From JANQNX01 sp965601665 (lineage in GTDB: Bacteria > Pseudomonadota > Gammaproteobacteria > Eutrophobiales > Eutrophobiaceae), in contig OZ271833.1 of the NCBI GenBank assembly GCA_965601665.1, forward strand, positions 930,001 to 994,000: a DNA stretch of 64,000 nt, given 5' to 3'. The notes under the pieces were generated by a model. That model was not told the DNA's origin, made no database searches, and saw only the letters and a list, made by a program, of their open reading frames with translations. A program made the translations under genes and the position numbers. Shown here one piece after another: positions 8,713 through 17,589 of this stretch (positions within the stretch are counted from its first letter, which is position 1; every line of letters starts with the position of its first letter).

Positions 8713-9789
8713 TTATTCGTTTTCTGCCAGTTGCTCGGCTTTCAGGCGCAACGATTTGATTCCCGTGCTGGTTAGCACCTGGTTATCTTCTGTCCTGATT
8801 TCCCCATTCAACATTTCAGCCACACGCTGGGTAGTGTTAAGAAACAACTCAAATACCACCTTGGGTTCAATGGATGCAGGTGAATACATAAACAACACGA
8901 CACCTTTTGTACGCAGGTCTGCCATTCTGCCTAGATCAAATGATCCTGGCTCAAACATATTCGCCATGCTGAATAGTGGCTGGCCCGAGTGCAGTTTGCC
9001 CGGACCAAAATGATGAAATACGTTCATGTGTCCGTAGATCATCCCGACTTCATCGGCCGCCTTACTGATAGAAAGCCCGTTAAACATGGTTTGGGCCGGG
9101 CTGGTAACATAGAGCACTATCAGGTCATCACCGGACTGGCCAAGTTGCCTGTCAGTATTGTCATCAATCTCATGCCGACTTCCATTCTGTGGTTCTGCCT
9201 CGGCGCCGGGTTCTGCTTCCATACTTGTTTCTTCCTCAATAGCAGGCTCTGTAAGCTGCTGCTCTTGCTCATTATCGACGTCCATGTGCTGCTCATTATT
9301 GATCTGTTCGGTTTCAATTGTTGGCGTCGACTCCTGCTTACTGAATAAATCAAAATCCACGCCCGCAAAATTGTCAGTTGTCGATTCGTCACGGGAAGAC
9401 TCACCGTCCGGGTTGCTAAGCACGGTCGTTGCCTCGTGGCCATCATCAAAGTAGTCGGTTTTTGATATGACCGGGATTGAATCAGTTTCAGAATCTTCAT
9501 CAGTAGTCACGTTGACTTCTGCACTGGACAGGTAAGGTCCATCAGTCACGATTTCTTCATCCTGGTGTGACTGCGAAATCATGTTGCCAATATTGATTAA
9601 TGGCCCGGTGTAATCATCAGTTTGATCCGGCTCATTAAGTGAAGTGCTGGGTAAGTCAGGCATATCGTCGATGGCATCGAGGATATTGTCTTTGCGCTTT
9701 GGTTCAGATTTGAAGAAGACCTCCCAGCAATAAATGCCGACGATAAAAAGGCAGCCAACGACCAGTAATAGGATTCGCAAATCAGACAT
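8713..9789 (-). CDS. zipA: Cell division protein ZipA
   Basis: Inner-membrane anchor that binds the FtsZ C-terminus and tethers the Z-ring. 358 aa: one N-terminal transmembrane helix (about 5-25), a long acidic linker rich in Asp, Glu, Ser and Thr (about 30-215), and a C-terminal FtsZ-binding domain (about 220-350, with FGPGKLHSGQPLFSMANMFEPG). The N-out orientation without a signal cleavage site fits ZipA. Position between smc and ligA supports the call. The linker is acidic rather than Pro/Gln-rich as in E. coli. Confidence 0.93.
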   Translation of the reverse strand: MSDLRILLLVVGCLFIVGIYCWEVFFKSEPKRKDNILDAIDDMPDLPSTSLNEPDQTDDYTGPLINIGNMISQSHQDEEIVTDGPYLSSAEVNVTTDEDSETDSIPVISKTDYFDDGHEATTVLSNPDGESSRDESTTDNFAGVDFDLFSKQESTPTIETEQINNEQHMDVDNEQEQQLTEPAIEEETSMEAEPGAEAEPQNGSRHEIDDNTDRQLGQSGDDLIVLYVTSPAQTMFNGLSISKAADEVGMIYGHMNVFHHFGPGKLHSGQPLFSMANMFEPGSFDLGRMADLRTKGVVLFMYSPASIEPKVVFELFLNTTQRVAEMLNGEIRTEDNQVLTSTGIKSLRLKAEQLAENE

Positions 9790-9876
9790 AGCGCTTTTAG
9801 ATAGTATCGCCCCGGGAAGTTGACTCTCAGGTAATGATAATCGACACGGCTGGATTAGTCAGTGTCGGGATAGTGT

Positions 9877-12800
9877 TCAGGCTGTTGCAGCCATCTCCAC
9901 GGCTTCGTCGACATCTACCGATACCAATCTCGACACACCCGCTTCATGCATGGTAACACCCATTAGTTGATTGGCAATTTCCATGGTGATCTTGTTATGT
10001 GTGATAAAGATAAACTGCACTTCATCAGACATAGACTTGACCAATTCGCTAAAGCGTCCAACATTCGTATCATCCAGGGGGGCGTCCACCTCGTCCAGTA
10101 TGCAGAACGGCGCGGGGTTTAATTTAAATATCGCAAACACCAGGGCAACGGCAGTCAGGGCCTTTTCACCGCCTGATAACAAGTGGATATTGCTGTTCTT
10201 TTTACCTGGCGGCCTGGCCATGATCGCAACGCCTGTTTGTAACAAGTCTTCCCCGGTCAGTTCCAGGTACGCATGACCACCGCCAAATAACGTTGGAAAC
10301 ATGTCCTTGATGTTGGTATTGAGTTCATCAAATGTTTCCTTGAAACGGGTACGCGTTTCCTTGTCGATTTTACGAATTGCACTTTCCAGTGTTTCCAGGG
10401 CCTCGGTCAGATCCTTATGTTGGCTATCCAGGTAGGTTTTTCTTTCTGCACTCTGGGCATATTCATCTATAGCAGCCAGATTAATCGCTCCCAGTCGTTG
10501 TATTTTTCTACCCAGCGCTTCAAGCTTCTCCTTCCAGGCGGACTGGTCAGCATCTTCAGCGAGGTTTTGTAACAGTGCTTCCGCGCTTTGCTCAAACTCA
10601 GCAAGTTTTTCCACAACGGTTTCAAGCCTGACCTGGCAACCGTTGACATCTATACGAGCTTTTTCAAGCGAGGCACGCTTTTCTTCCTGTTCCTGTTCAT
10701 GCCGATGCTTGCCCTGCTCCATTTCCCTGAGGCTGGCCTCAATGCCATGCATGTGTGAACGGGCCTCGGCAAGTGCTTTTTCTGCGTCAAGTTTTGCGCT
10801 TAAGGCGGTTTCCATGCTGGTCTGTAAATCAGACAGCGGCTGCTTGCTTTTGTGTAATTCCTCATCCAGCTCTGTCAGACGTGAATCCAGGTGCTGCAAC
10901 TGGATATCGTTACGTTTAATAGCCTGTTCGTATGAAGCGCGCCGTGAGCTGTAGGATTCAAGTTGCAAGGCAATGCCGTGACTTTCCTCGTGCGTGCTTT
11001 GCCAGCGCGAGCGAGCATCGTCCAGTGCCGAACGATGTCTGGCCCTGACAGACGAGAGTTCGTTTTTCTGGCTTTCCAGCTGTTGTTTATTGGTCTGCAA
11101 TTCCTGCAGTCGCTGCGCCAGACCTTCCAGTTCCTCGGTATCGCCTTGCTCCTGTTTATCCAGGCTGTCCAGCTCTTCAACCAGTTCCTCGTTGCGCCTC
11201 GTGTTCTGCTCAGCCAGCGCCTCGCATGCAGCCAACTCGGCACGCAGGTCTGCAATTTGTTGCTGCGCGTTGGTCAAATTGCTCTGCAGTCCTTCCTGTT
11301 TATGCTCTGACTGTTCCAGCGTTTGTTCGGCAAGACGTAATTCATTTTCCAGCTCGGAAATGATCGCATTTGCGCTCGCCAGTTCCTGGCGCAGTGATTT
11401 AATTTCTTTTTCACGACTGATCACGGTGTCGGCAGCAGCATTGGAATTGTTGATAATTACCCAATCGTGGGATAACCAGATACCACCGGTAGTCACGACA
11501 GAGGCGTCTTGTGGTAACTGCTTTAATACCCGCACAGCCTCGTTAAGGTTTTCGGCTACATAGATATTATTCAGCAACGAGGGCAGCATGATGTCACTTT
11601 GCATGTAATCGAGCAGGCGTGGTTGCTGGATGCTGGTACTCCCCGCCTGATTGCTCTGCTGACTGATAAGACCAAATTTACCGGGCGCCTGCTCAATTTT
11701 TTCCAGGTACTGATCGATGTTATCAACACAGATATGATTCAGGCGCATACTGGTCACTGTTTCAAGCGCATGCGCCCATTTATCATCAACCTTGAACTGT
11801 TGTGCCAGACGCTGAAAACTGTCGAGATGGTTATCATGCAGCCATTGTTGCAACTCTTCGTTTTCCTCGACGGTCGATTTTTGCAGCGTTTCCAGTGAAG
11901 CCAGCTGTCCCTGTTGTCGCTGGTAATCGTTACGCTTACTATCCAATTGCTGGGATAACTGTCTTACCTTTTCTCGCTGTTGCTTAATTGCGCTTTGGTT
12001 GCCACTGTAGTCACTGGAATGGATGCCATGCTGTTTTTCAAGTTCCTGTAACCGGGCATTCAACTCAGTCAGTTTTATCGAGGTGTCGGTCGCCTCAATT
12101 CGATCAAGCTCAGCCTGAAGTTGATGACGACGCTCCTTGATATCCTGCAAGTTATCATGCAACAGTTCCTGCCGGGTCTGGTCTGCGTGTTCTTCTCGAC
12201 TAAACTCCGCGAACGAATGGTTAAACTGCTCCCATTCTGATTGCCACTGTTGCATGGCCTCTTCAGACTGGTTAAGTATTTCGTAGGCCTTGTTACTTTC
12301 CGTGCGCGACCCCTGTAAACGTGGCTCAAGTGAACCGAGTTCGGTCATTAATTTTTCAAGCTCGGCCTTGTCCTGACCCTGCTGTTCAAGCGTTGTTTGC
12401 TGGTTGGCCAACGCCTTGCTACGTTCACTTTCCAGGTTTTCAATCTTTTCGCGTGTGTGCTGTATCTGTTGTTCATACTGGGCGATGTCACTGCCAACAC
12501 GGTAAAACTCTGATTGCTTCTCGTTAAATGCGTTGTTCGCTTCGCTTAGGGCATCGCGCTGTTTCTCAATTTCTGCTTCCACTTCCCTGATCTTCGCAAT
12601 GGCAGCTTCGACTTCGTTTTGTCTCTGGCCGGCCTTTTCATTCAGCGCTTGCATTTCCTTGTTCATGTCGCGCCAGGTCAACGCCAGCAGTTCCGCATTA
12701 ACCTGTCTTTCTTCTTTTTTCAGTTCCTTGTAGCGCTCTGCCGCCTTCGCCTGGCGCTGCAAGTGATTAAGCTGTTTTTCAAGCTCTTCACGGATGTCAT

Positions 12801-13383
12801 TGAGCCTGTCGAGGTTTTCCTTGGTGTGCTTGATGCGGTTTTCTGTCTCACGTCGACGTTCCCTGTACTTTGAGATGCCCGCCGCCTCTTCAATATAAAC
12901 GCGCAGTTCTTCCGGCTTGGCTTCAATCAGGCGTGAAATCATGCCTTGCTCAATGATGGCGTAGCTACGTGGTCCGAGTCCGGTGCCGAGAAATATAGCC
13001 GTAATGTCTCGGCGTCGACAGCGAGTGCCATTCAGGAAATAGGTAGAGATACCGTCACGGTTAATCTGGCGTTTAACAGAAATCTCATTATAGCTGGCAT
13101 ACTGGCCACCCAGTTTCTTTTCAGTGTTATCGAAAACCAGTTCAACGGCTGCCTGGCCGACCGGTTGACGGGCCGAAGAACCGCTAAAAATGACATCTGT
13201 TAATGACTCCCCACGCAAGTGTTTGGCAGAACTTTCACCCATTACCCATGTCACTGCATCGATAATATTGGACTTACCGCAACCGTTAGGACCAACGACA
13301 CCGACAAGGTTGCCGGGGATGCTTAGATTGGTGTGATCAACGAAAGATTTGAAGCCGGAAAGTTTAATATTGCACAAACGCAT
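9877..13383 (-). CDS. smc: Chromosome segregation protein SMC
   Basis: Condensin ATPase that organises and segregates the chromosome. 1168 aa with a Walker A GPNGCGKSN (residues 31-39), two long coiled coils, a hinge domain near the middle (about 500-640), signature LSGGEKALTA and Walker B FCILDEVDAPLDD near the C-terminus. Length is standard. First gene of the minus-strand smc-zipA-ligA cluster; the AT-rich region 13384-13579, shared with divergent queF, should hold its promoter. The ScpA and ScpB partners are not in the window. Confidence 0.97.
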   Translation of the reverse strand: MRLCNIKLSGFKSFVDHTNLSIPGNLVGVVGPNGCGKSNIIDAVTWVMGESSAKHLRGESLTDVIFSGSSARQPVGQAAVELVFDNTEKKLGGQYASYNEISVKRQINRDGISTYFLNGTRCRRRDITAIFLGTGLGPRSYAIIEQGMISRLIEAKPEELRVYIEEAAGISKYRERRRETENRIKHTKENLDRLNDIREELEKQLNHLQRQAKAAERYKELKKEERQVNAELLALTWRDMNKEMQALNEKAGQRQNEVEAAIAKIREVEAEIEKQRDALSEANNAFNEKQSEFYRVGSDIAQYEQQIQHTREKIENLESERSKALANQQTTLEQQGQDKAELEKLMTELGSLEPRLQGSRTESNKAYEILNQSEEAMQQWQSEWEQFNHSFAEFSREEHADQTRQELLHDNLQDIKERRHQLQAELDRIEATDTSIKLTELNARLQELEKQHGIHSSDYSGNQSAIKQQREKVRQLSQQLDSKRNDYQRQQGQLASLETLQKSTVEENEELQQWLHDNHLDSFQRLAQQFKVDDKWAHALETVTSMRLNHICVDNIDQYLEKIEQAPGKFGLISQQSNQAGSTSIQQPRLLDYMQSDIMLPSLLNNIYVAENLNEAVRVLKQLPQDASVVTTGGIWLSHDWVIINNSNAAADTVISREKEIKSLRQELASANAIISELENELRLAEQTLEQSEHKQEGLQSNLTNAQQQIADLRAELAACEALAEQNTRRNEELVEELDSLDKQEQGDTEELEGLAQRLQELQTNKQQLESQKNELSSVRARHRSALDDARSRWQSTHEESHGIALQLESYSSRRASYEQAIKRNDIQLQHLDSRLTELDEELHKSKQPLSDLQTSMETALSAKLDAEKALAEARSHMHGIEASLREMEQGKHRHEQEQEEKRASLEKARIDVNGCQVRLETVVEKLAEFEQSAEALLQNLAEDADQSAWKEKLEALGRKIQRLGAINLAAIDEYAQSAERKTYLDSQHKDLTEALETLESAIRKIDKETRTRFKETFDELNTNIKDMFPTLFGGGHAYLELTGEDLLQTGVAIMARPPGKKNSNIHLLSGGEKALTAVALVFAIFKLNPAPFCILDEVDAPLDDTNVGRFSELVKSMSDEVQFIFITHNKITMEIANQLMGVTMHEAGVSRLVSVDVDEAVEMAATA

Positions 13384-13579
13384 GAGGCGATAAGATACTA
13401 AAGTTAGTAACCCCTGTCCAAGTGTATATTTAACCTATAACTTACTTTAAAATAAACAAATAAATTATTGATTTAAAATATTTTTTTGATTTATTATTCT
13501 GATTCGCAAATTGCACAATAGATAGCGAAGAATAAGTACAATATCTGATTCAATCAAGCCAATTTTTTGAGGGAATGTT

Positions 13580-13969
13580 GTGACCAGCCAAGCCTTTGAT
13601 ACTCTTGACACATTTGATAATCCGAACCCGGAACGGGACTTTACGATACGTATGGATATTCCGGAATTCACCTGTCTCTGTCCGAAAACCGGCCAGCCTG
13701 ATTTCGCCAATTTGACCCTGGAATATGTGCCGGATCAACGCTGCGTGGAATTGAAGTCACTGAAAATGTATATCTGGAAATATCGTGACGTTGGTGCCTT
13801 TCATGAGGCCATTACAAACCAGATTCTTGATGACCTGGTTGCCCTCACCGATCCAAAATTCATGCGTTTGACTGCCGACTTCAATGTACGCGGCGGTATT
13901 TACACCGCAGTAGTTGCTGAACACATCAAACCGGGCTGGCAACCCCCGGTAGAAGTAAACCTGCCGTGA
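13580..13969 (+). CDS. queF: NADPH-dependent preQ0 reductase QueF (short type)
   Basis: Reduces the nitrile of preQ0 to the amine of preQ1 in queuosine synthesis. 129 aa, the unimodular short type. The catalytic cysteine lies in the motif L-C-P-K-T-G-Q-P-D (C34), and the catalytic aspartate is D41; the NADPH-binding E-L-K-S-L-K motif follows. The start is GTG with a GAGGGA ribosome site upstream. It is divergent from smc and 7 bases from cysZ. gluQ downstream also handles queuosine, acting on tRNA-Asp. Confidence 0.95.
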   Translation: MTSQAFDTLDTFDNPNPERDFTIRMDIPEFTCLCPKTGQPDFANLTLEYVPDQRCVELKSLKMYIWKYRDVGAFHEAITNQILDDLVALTDPKFMRLTADFNVRGGIYTAVVAEHIKPGWQPPVEVNLP

Positions 13970-13976
13970 TTTAGGA

Positions 13977-14726
13977 ATGAAGCAACTAAAACAAGGGTTT
14001 TCTGCGTTGCTTGCCGGTTTCGGGCTTATCACGAAACCCGGCATACGTTTGTATGTGCTCGTACCGTTACTGATTAATACGCTGCTATTTGCCGGCGTAA
14101 TCATTTATGGCGCCAGCCTGCTGAACGAGTTGATTAACAGCATGATTGCCCAATGGCAGTGGCTGGAATGGCTTGAATGGCTGGTTTGGCCGCTGTTCGT
14201 CATCGTTTCACTCGCCATCGTGTTTTTTTGTTTCACTATTATTGCCAACCTGATCGGTGCACCGTTTAACGGCTTTCTATCGGAAGCAGTAGAACGGTAC
14301 TTGTTATCGGTTGACCAGGCAGATACCGTGAGTCGTCCAATCATGCAGGAAATCATCATTGCTTTTAAATCCGAGATTCAAAAACTGATATATTTCCTGG
14401 TACGCGCATTACCATTGTTGTTGCTGTTCATCATTCCCATTGTGAATGTCAGTGCGCCACTGTTGTGGTTTCTGTTCAGCGCCTGGATGCTGGCATTGCA
14501 ATACATGGACTACCCGCTCAGCAATCACGGTGTACTATTTCCGCAGCAGAGAAAAAAACTATTTGCCAGCAAACAGTTAACTTTTGGTTTTGGTCTTGGA
14601 GTGATGATAATGACATTATTGCCAGTACTAAATTTCCTCGCGATGCCGGTTGCAGTTGCAGGCGCCACCAAGCTATACGTAGACAACCGTGAGCTGGCGC
14701 AAATTGAAAACCATAATAATTCCTAA
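13977..14726 (+). CDS. cysZ: CysZ/EI24-family sulfate transporter
   Basis: Inner-membrane protein of the EI24/CysZ family, which supplies sulfate for cysteine synthesis. 249 aa with hydrophobic segments around 30-52, 68-95, 140-175 and 200-222, and the family motifs IANLIGAPFNGFLSEAVE and MDYPLSNHG. Seven bases after queF, so probably cotranscribed. The cysteine synthase gene at 27833 is far away and not coregulated by position. Sulfate transport is inferred from the family. Confidence 0.88.
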   Translation: MKQLKQGFSALLAGFGLITKPGIRLYVLVPLLINTLLFAGVIIYGASLLNELINSMIAQWQWLEWLEWLVWPLFVIVSLAIVFFCFTIIANLIGAPFNGFLSEAVERYLLSVDQADTVSRPIMQEIIIAFKSEIQKLIYFLVRALPLLLLFIIPIVNVSAPLLWFLFSAWMLALQYMDYPLSNHGVLFPQQRKKLFASKQLTFGFGLGVMIMTLLPVLNFLAMPVAVAGATKLYVDNRELAQIENHNNS

Positions 14727-14788
14727 TTGCTTCAAAAATCCTTTAGTGGTATAGATGCACGATTATTTTTAACGGGCGGAGACAGTAA

Positions 14789-15502
14789 ATGGCTGCCAAG
14801 AAAAAAACAGCTAAAAAGAAAGTCGCGAAGAAGAAGACGACCAAGAAGAAAGTAGCGAAAAAGAAGGTCGCCAAGAAAAAAACGACCAAGAAGAAAGTAG
14901 CGAAAAAGAAGGTCGCCAAGAAAAAAACGACCAAGAAGAAAGTAGCGAAAAAGAAGGTCGCCAAGAAAAAAACGACCAAGAAGAAAGTAGCGAAAAAGAA
15001 GGTCGCCAAGAAAGACAATAAAAAGAAAGCTGCAAAGGCAAAAAAGGCCTCCGTCACCAGCATCTCGTCTGCGACTAAATCCGGTAAGGCCCGCAAGAAA
15101 ACGAAAGTCGCTCCCTACAAGCAAAGTAAGGGAGAAGACTATATGAATGATGAACAGGTCGAGCATTTCCGCAAGATCCTGAATTCGTGGAAACGAGAAC
15201 TCATGGAAGAAGTCGACCGAACTGTTCATCACATGCAGGATGAAGCATCTAACTTTCCCGACCCCAATGACCGTGCAACCCAGGAAGAAGAGTTTGCGCT
15301 GGAATTACGAACCAGGGACAGGGAAAGAAAACTCATTCGTAAAATTGATGAATCATTAATTACGCTGGATAGCGGCGACTATGGCTACTGCGAGGTATGT
15401 GGTATCGAAATTGGTGTTCGCAGACTTGAAGCCAGACCAACTGCCACGCTTTGCATTGATTGCAAAACACTGGATGAAATCAAGGAACGCCAGCTCGGTT
15501 AA
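14789..15502 (+). CDS. dksA: DksA transcription factor with lysine-repeat N-terminal extension
   Basis: Binds the RNA polymerase secondary channel and, with ppGpp, mediates the stringent response. The C-terminal 125 residues are a canonical DksA: coiled coil with the NFPDPNDRATQEEEF tip (DPxDxA-type), and a four-Cys zinc finger (CEVCG and CIDCK). Unusually, the first 85 or so residues are almost only Lys, Ala, Val and Thr, including four perfect 15-residue repeats of VAKKKTTKKKVAKKK. Total length is 237 aa against about 150 in E. coli. A GGAG ribosome site precedes ATG 14789. A second in-frame ATG at 15143, preceded by AGGGAG, could give a 119-aa short form. gluQ follows, as in the classical dksA-gluQ pair. 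Confidence 0.95.
   Translation: MAAKKKTAKKKVAKKKTTKKKVAKKKVAKKKTTKKKVAKKKVAKKKTTKKKVAKKKVAKKKTTKKKVAKKKVAKKDNKKKAAKAKKASVTSISSATKSGKARKKTKVAPYKQSKGEDYMNDEQVEHFRKILNSWKRELMEEVDRTVHHMQDEASNFPDPNDRATQEEEFALELRTRDRERKLIRKIDESLITLDSGDYGYCEVCGIEIGVRRLEARPTATLCIDCKTLDEIKERQLG
14822..15001 (+). repeat. Four 45-bp in-frame tandem repeats in dksA
   Basis: Four consecutive 45-bp units (14822, 14867, 14912, 14957) each encode VAKKKTTKKKVAKKK. DNA of the units is nearly identical, differing at a few third positions in the first unit. The unit length keeps the reading frame, so copy number can change without breaking the gene. Confidence 0.95.
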
Positions 15503-15564
15503 TTGATAGCAGGCAGCTATGGCTGCCTGCGTTCCCAGGTTGCTGCGTTCATTCTCCCCGGGAA

Positions 15565-16443
15565 ATGAATTCGAATAGCTACATAGGCCGCTTCGCGCCA
15601 ACTCCAAGTGGCGAGCTGCACTTTGGCTCAATAGTTGCCGCACTTGGCAGCTTTCTACAGGCAAAAAAACATCAGGGAAACTGGCTGCTAAGAATAGATG
15701 ACCTTGATAACGGGCGAAGTCGTCCCGGCGTGGACCGTCAAATACTGAAGCAACTGCAAGAACTGGGGTTACAGTGGGATGGTGAAGTCATGTACCAGTC
15801 TGTTCGCGACGAATCCTATGATGCCGCATTAACCATTCTTAAAGACCGGGAGGCAGTCTATTACTGCCAGTGCTCCCGTAAACAAGTGAGCGGCGCCCCC
15901 TATCCCGCCACATGCAGAAACCTTGGCCTTAACCCTGCTGTAGGACATGCAGTCCGGGTTAACACCGGGAATACCATCATCAGCATGGAAGATGGTTTAC
16001 AAGGTAACATCCAATGCAAGCTGTCTGAAGATAGCGGTGATTTCATTGTTTACCGGGCTGACGGCTTGTTTGCCTATCATCTCGCTGTTGTTATTGACGA
16101 TGCCGCAATGGGCATAACCGAAGTGGTGCGCGGCGCCGATCTGCTGGATACCACTGCTGCACAAGTTTACTTGCAACAACTACTGGATCTGCCTACCCCA
16201 CGCTACCTGCATTTACCCGTCGCTATTGATCAAGATGGGAAAAAACTCAGTAAACGCGACCAGGCTATAACCATTTCAGGCATTCCTGCAGAATCTGTGC
16301 TACTAAAAACGCTGGCGTTCCTGGGACAACCCTTGCCTGATTCCGCTAAAGATGCGTCTAAGGATGACTTACTGGCGTGGGCAGTCGATCATTGGGACAT
16401 CAACAACATACCAAAAACAAAAACGATTACTGTCGCAAGCTAG
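15565..16443 (+). CDS. gluQ: Glutamyl-Q tRNA(Asp) synthetase
   Basis: Paralogue of glutamyl-tRNA synthetase that attaches glutamate to queuosine in the tRNA-Asp anticodon. 292 aa, about the family length, lacking an anticodon-binding domain. The HIGH-like motif is in APTPSGELHFGS (residues 10-21), a zinc site is suggested by CQCS and Y/C residues around 105-125, and the KMSKS-like motif is KLSKRDQ. It follows dksA, the conserved gammaproteobacterial order. The last 17 bases overlap the 3' end of the convergent DAHP synthase gene. Confidence 0.95.
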   Translation: MNSNSYIGRFAPTPSGELHFGSIVAALGSFLQAKKHQGNWLLRIDDLDNGRSRPGVDRQILKQLQELGLQWDGEVMYQSVRDESYDAALTILKDREAVYYCQCSRKQVSGAPYPATCRNLGLNPAVGHAVRVNTGNTIISMEDGLQGNIQCKLSEDSGDFIVYRADGLFAYHLAVVIDDAAMGITEVVRGADLLDTTAAQVYLQQLLDLPTPRYLHLPVAIDQDGKKLSKRDQAITISGIPAESVLLKTLAFLGQPLPDSAKDASKDDLLAWAVDHWDINNIPKTKTITVAS

Positions 16444-17551
16444 TCATTTTCTCGGCCAGCGCCTTTCTTTCCAGGTATGCCTTCCTGGCTATGTCTATAT
16501 CCTGCAAGAACCATTCGAGTTCATCCATTAACAAGGCCTGTGGGCCATCCACCAATGCCTTGCTCGGATTGGGGTGAAAATCAACCAGTACCATGTTGGC
16601 ACCAGCAATGACGCCCTGCGTTGTTGCATGCATCACATCCAGTATGCCTTGCGCATCGCTATCACGTAGGCCTACCGAATGAGAAGGATCGATACATACC
16701 GGCATGTGCGTGAGGCGTTTGACCACGGGTACATGGGCAAAATCGACAAGGTTGCGATGTGGGTCGCCCATATTGGTCTTCATACCTCGCAGGCAAAAAA
16801 TTACCTTATGGTTACCCTCACTGGCGAGATATTCTGCAGCATTCAGTGATTCTTCCAGTGTGATTCCGAAACCACGTTTAATTAACACCGGATGCTTTTT
16901 CTGTCGTCCAACGGCCTTCAATAATTCAAAGTTCTGCGTGTTACGTGTACCAATTTGCAGCATAACGCCAGTTGGATTGCCGGTTTCCTCCAGCGCCTGG
17001 TTAATTTCATCTATATGGACATCGTGGGTGATTTCCATGGCAATCACCTTGATGCCATATTTACCGGCAAGTTCGAACACGTAAGGCAGGCACTCTTTAC
17101 CGTGTCCCTGGAACGAGTACGGATTGGTTCTTGGCTTGTAGGCGCCCATGCGTGTGCACTCAAGGCCAAGCTCGCTGACAGCACGCATCATCATCTCAAC
17201 ATGGTCAGGGTTATCGACCGCGCATAAACCCGCAAACACGTGCAGTTCATCCTGTCCGAACCTAACACCGTTATAGTCAAAATAACTTTCCCTGATATCG
17301 TCATTATGACGTCCCAGCACCTTGTACTCGCGCGAAACCCTGAATACGCGCTCGACAACCACGAAGTTTTTTATGTCATCCGCGTTCACAGACATGGTGT
17401 CACCGACCAGGTAAAACTCGGTCAACCGTTGTTGTTCACCTTCAACCTCGTGCATTCGCACCTTGATCTCGGGCAGGTTGTCCAGGTAATCACGCAGTTG
17501 CATGAATTCAGGACTGGTTTTATCGGTATCCGGTTTGAGGATAATAATCAT
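16427..17551 (-). CDS. aroF: 3-deoxy-7-phosphoheptulonate synthase (DAHP synthase, type I-beta)
   Basis: Condenses phosphoenolpyruvate and erythrose-4-phosphate, the first step of the shikimate pathway. 374 aa: an N-terminal ferredoxin-like regulatory domain of about 90 residues, then the TIM barrel with the family motifs GAYKPRTNPYSFQGHG, PVLIKRGFG and MPVCIDPSHSVG. The N-terminal domain and motifs match the AroF/KDO8P-synthase-like subfamily rather than the E. coli AroF/G/H type. Monocistronic, convergent with gluQ (17-base overlap of 3' ends). Symbol given by family only. Confidence 0.9.
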   Translation of the reverse strand: MIIILKPDTDKTSPEFMQLRDYLDNLPEIKVRMHEVEGEQQRLTEFYLVGDTMSVNADDIKNFVVVERVFRVSREYKVLGRHNDDIRESYFDYNGVRFGQDELHVFAGLCAVDNPDHVEMMMRAVSELGLECTRMGAYKPRTNPYSFQGHGKECLPYVFELAGKYGIKVIAMEITHDVHIDEINQALEETGNPTGVMLQIGTRNTQNFELLKAVGRQKKHPVLIKRGFGITLEESLNAAEYLASEGNHKVIFCLRGMKTNMGDPHRNLVDFAHVPVVKRLTHMPVCIDPSHSVGLRDSDAQGILDVMHATTQGVIAGANMVLVDFHPNPSKALVDGPQALLMDELEWFLQDIDIARKAYLERKALAEKMTSLRQ

Positions 17552-17589
17552 GTTCGGTTGCTCTTATTCAAAGTTATAATTATATAGTA

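Noticed and set aside
9158..9454. Ser/Cys-rich plus-strand ORFs opposite zipA and smc
   Set aside because: Shadows of acidic and coiled-coil coding sequence; the minus-strand genes are certain.
14743..15232. Minus-strand ORFs with F-F-L-A-T repeats opposite dksA
   Set aside because: They are antisense shadows of the lysine-repeat codons; no ribosome site or independent context.
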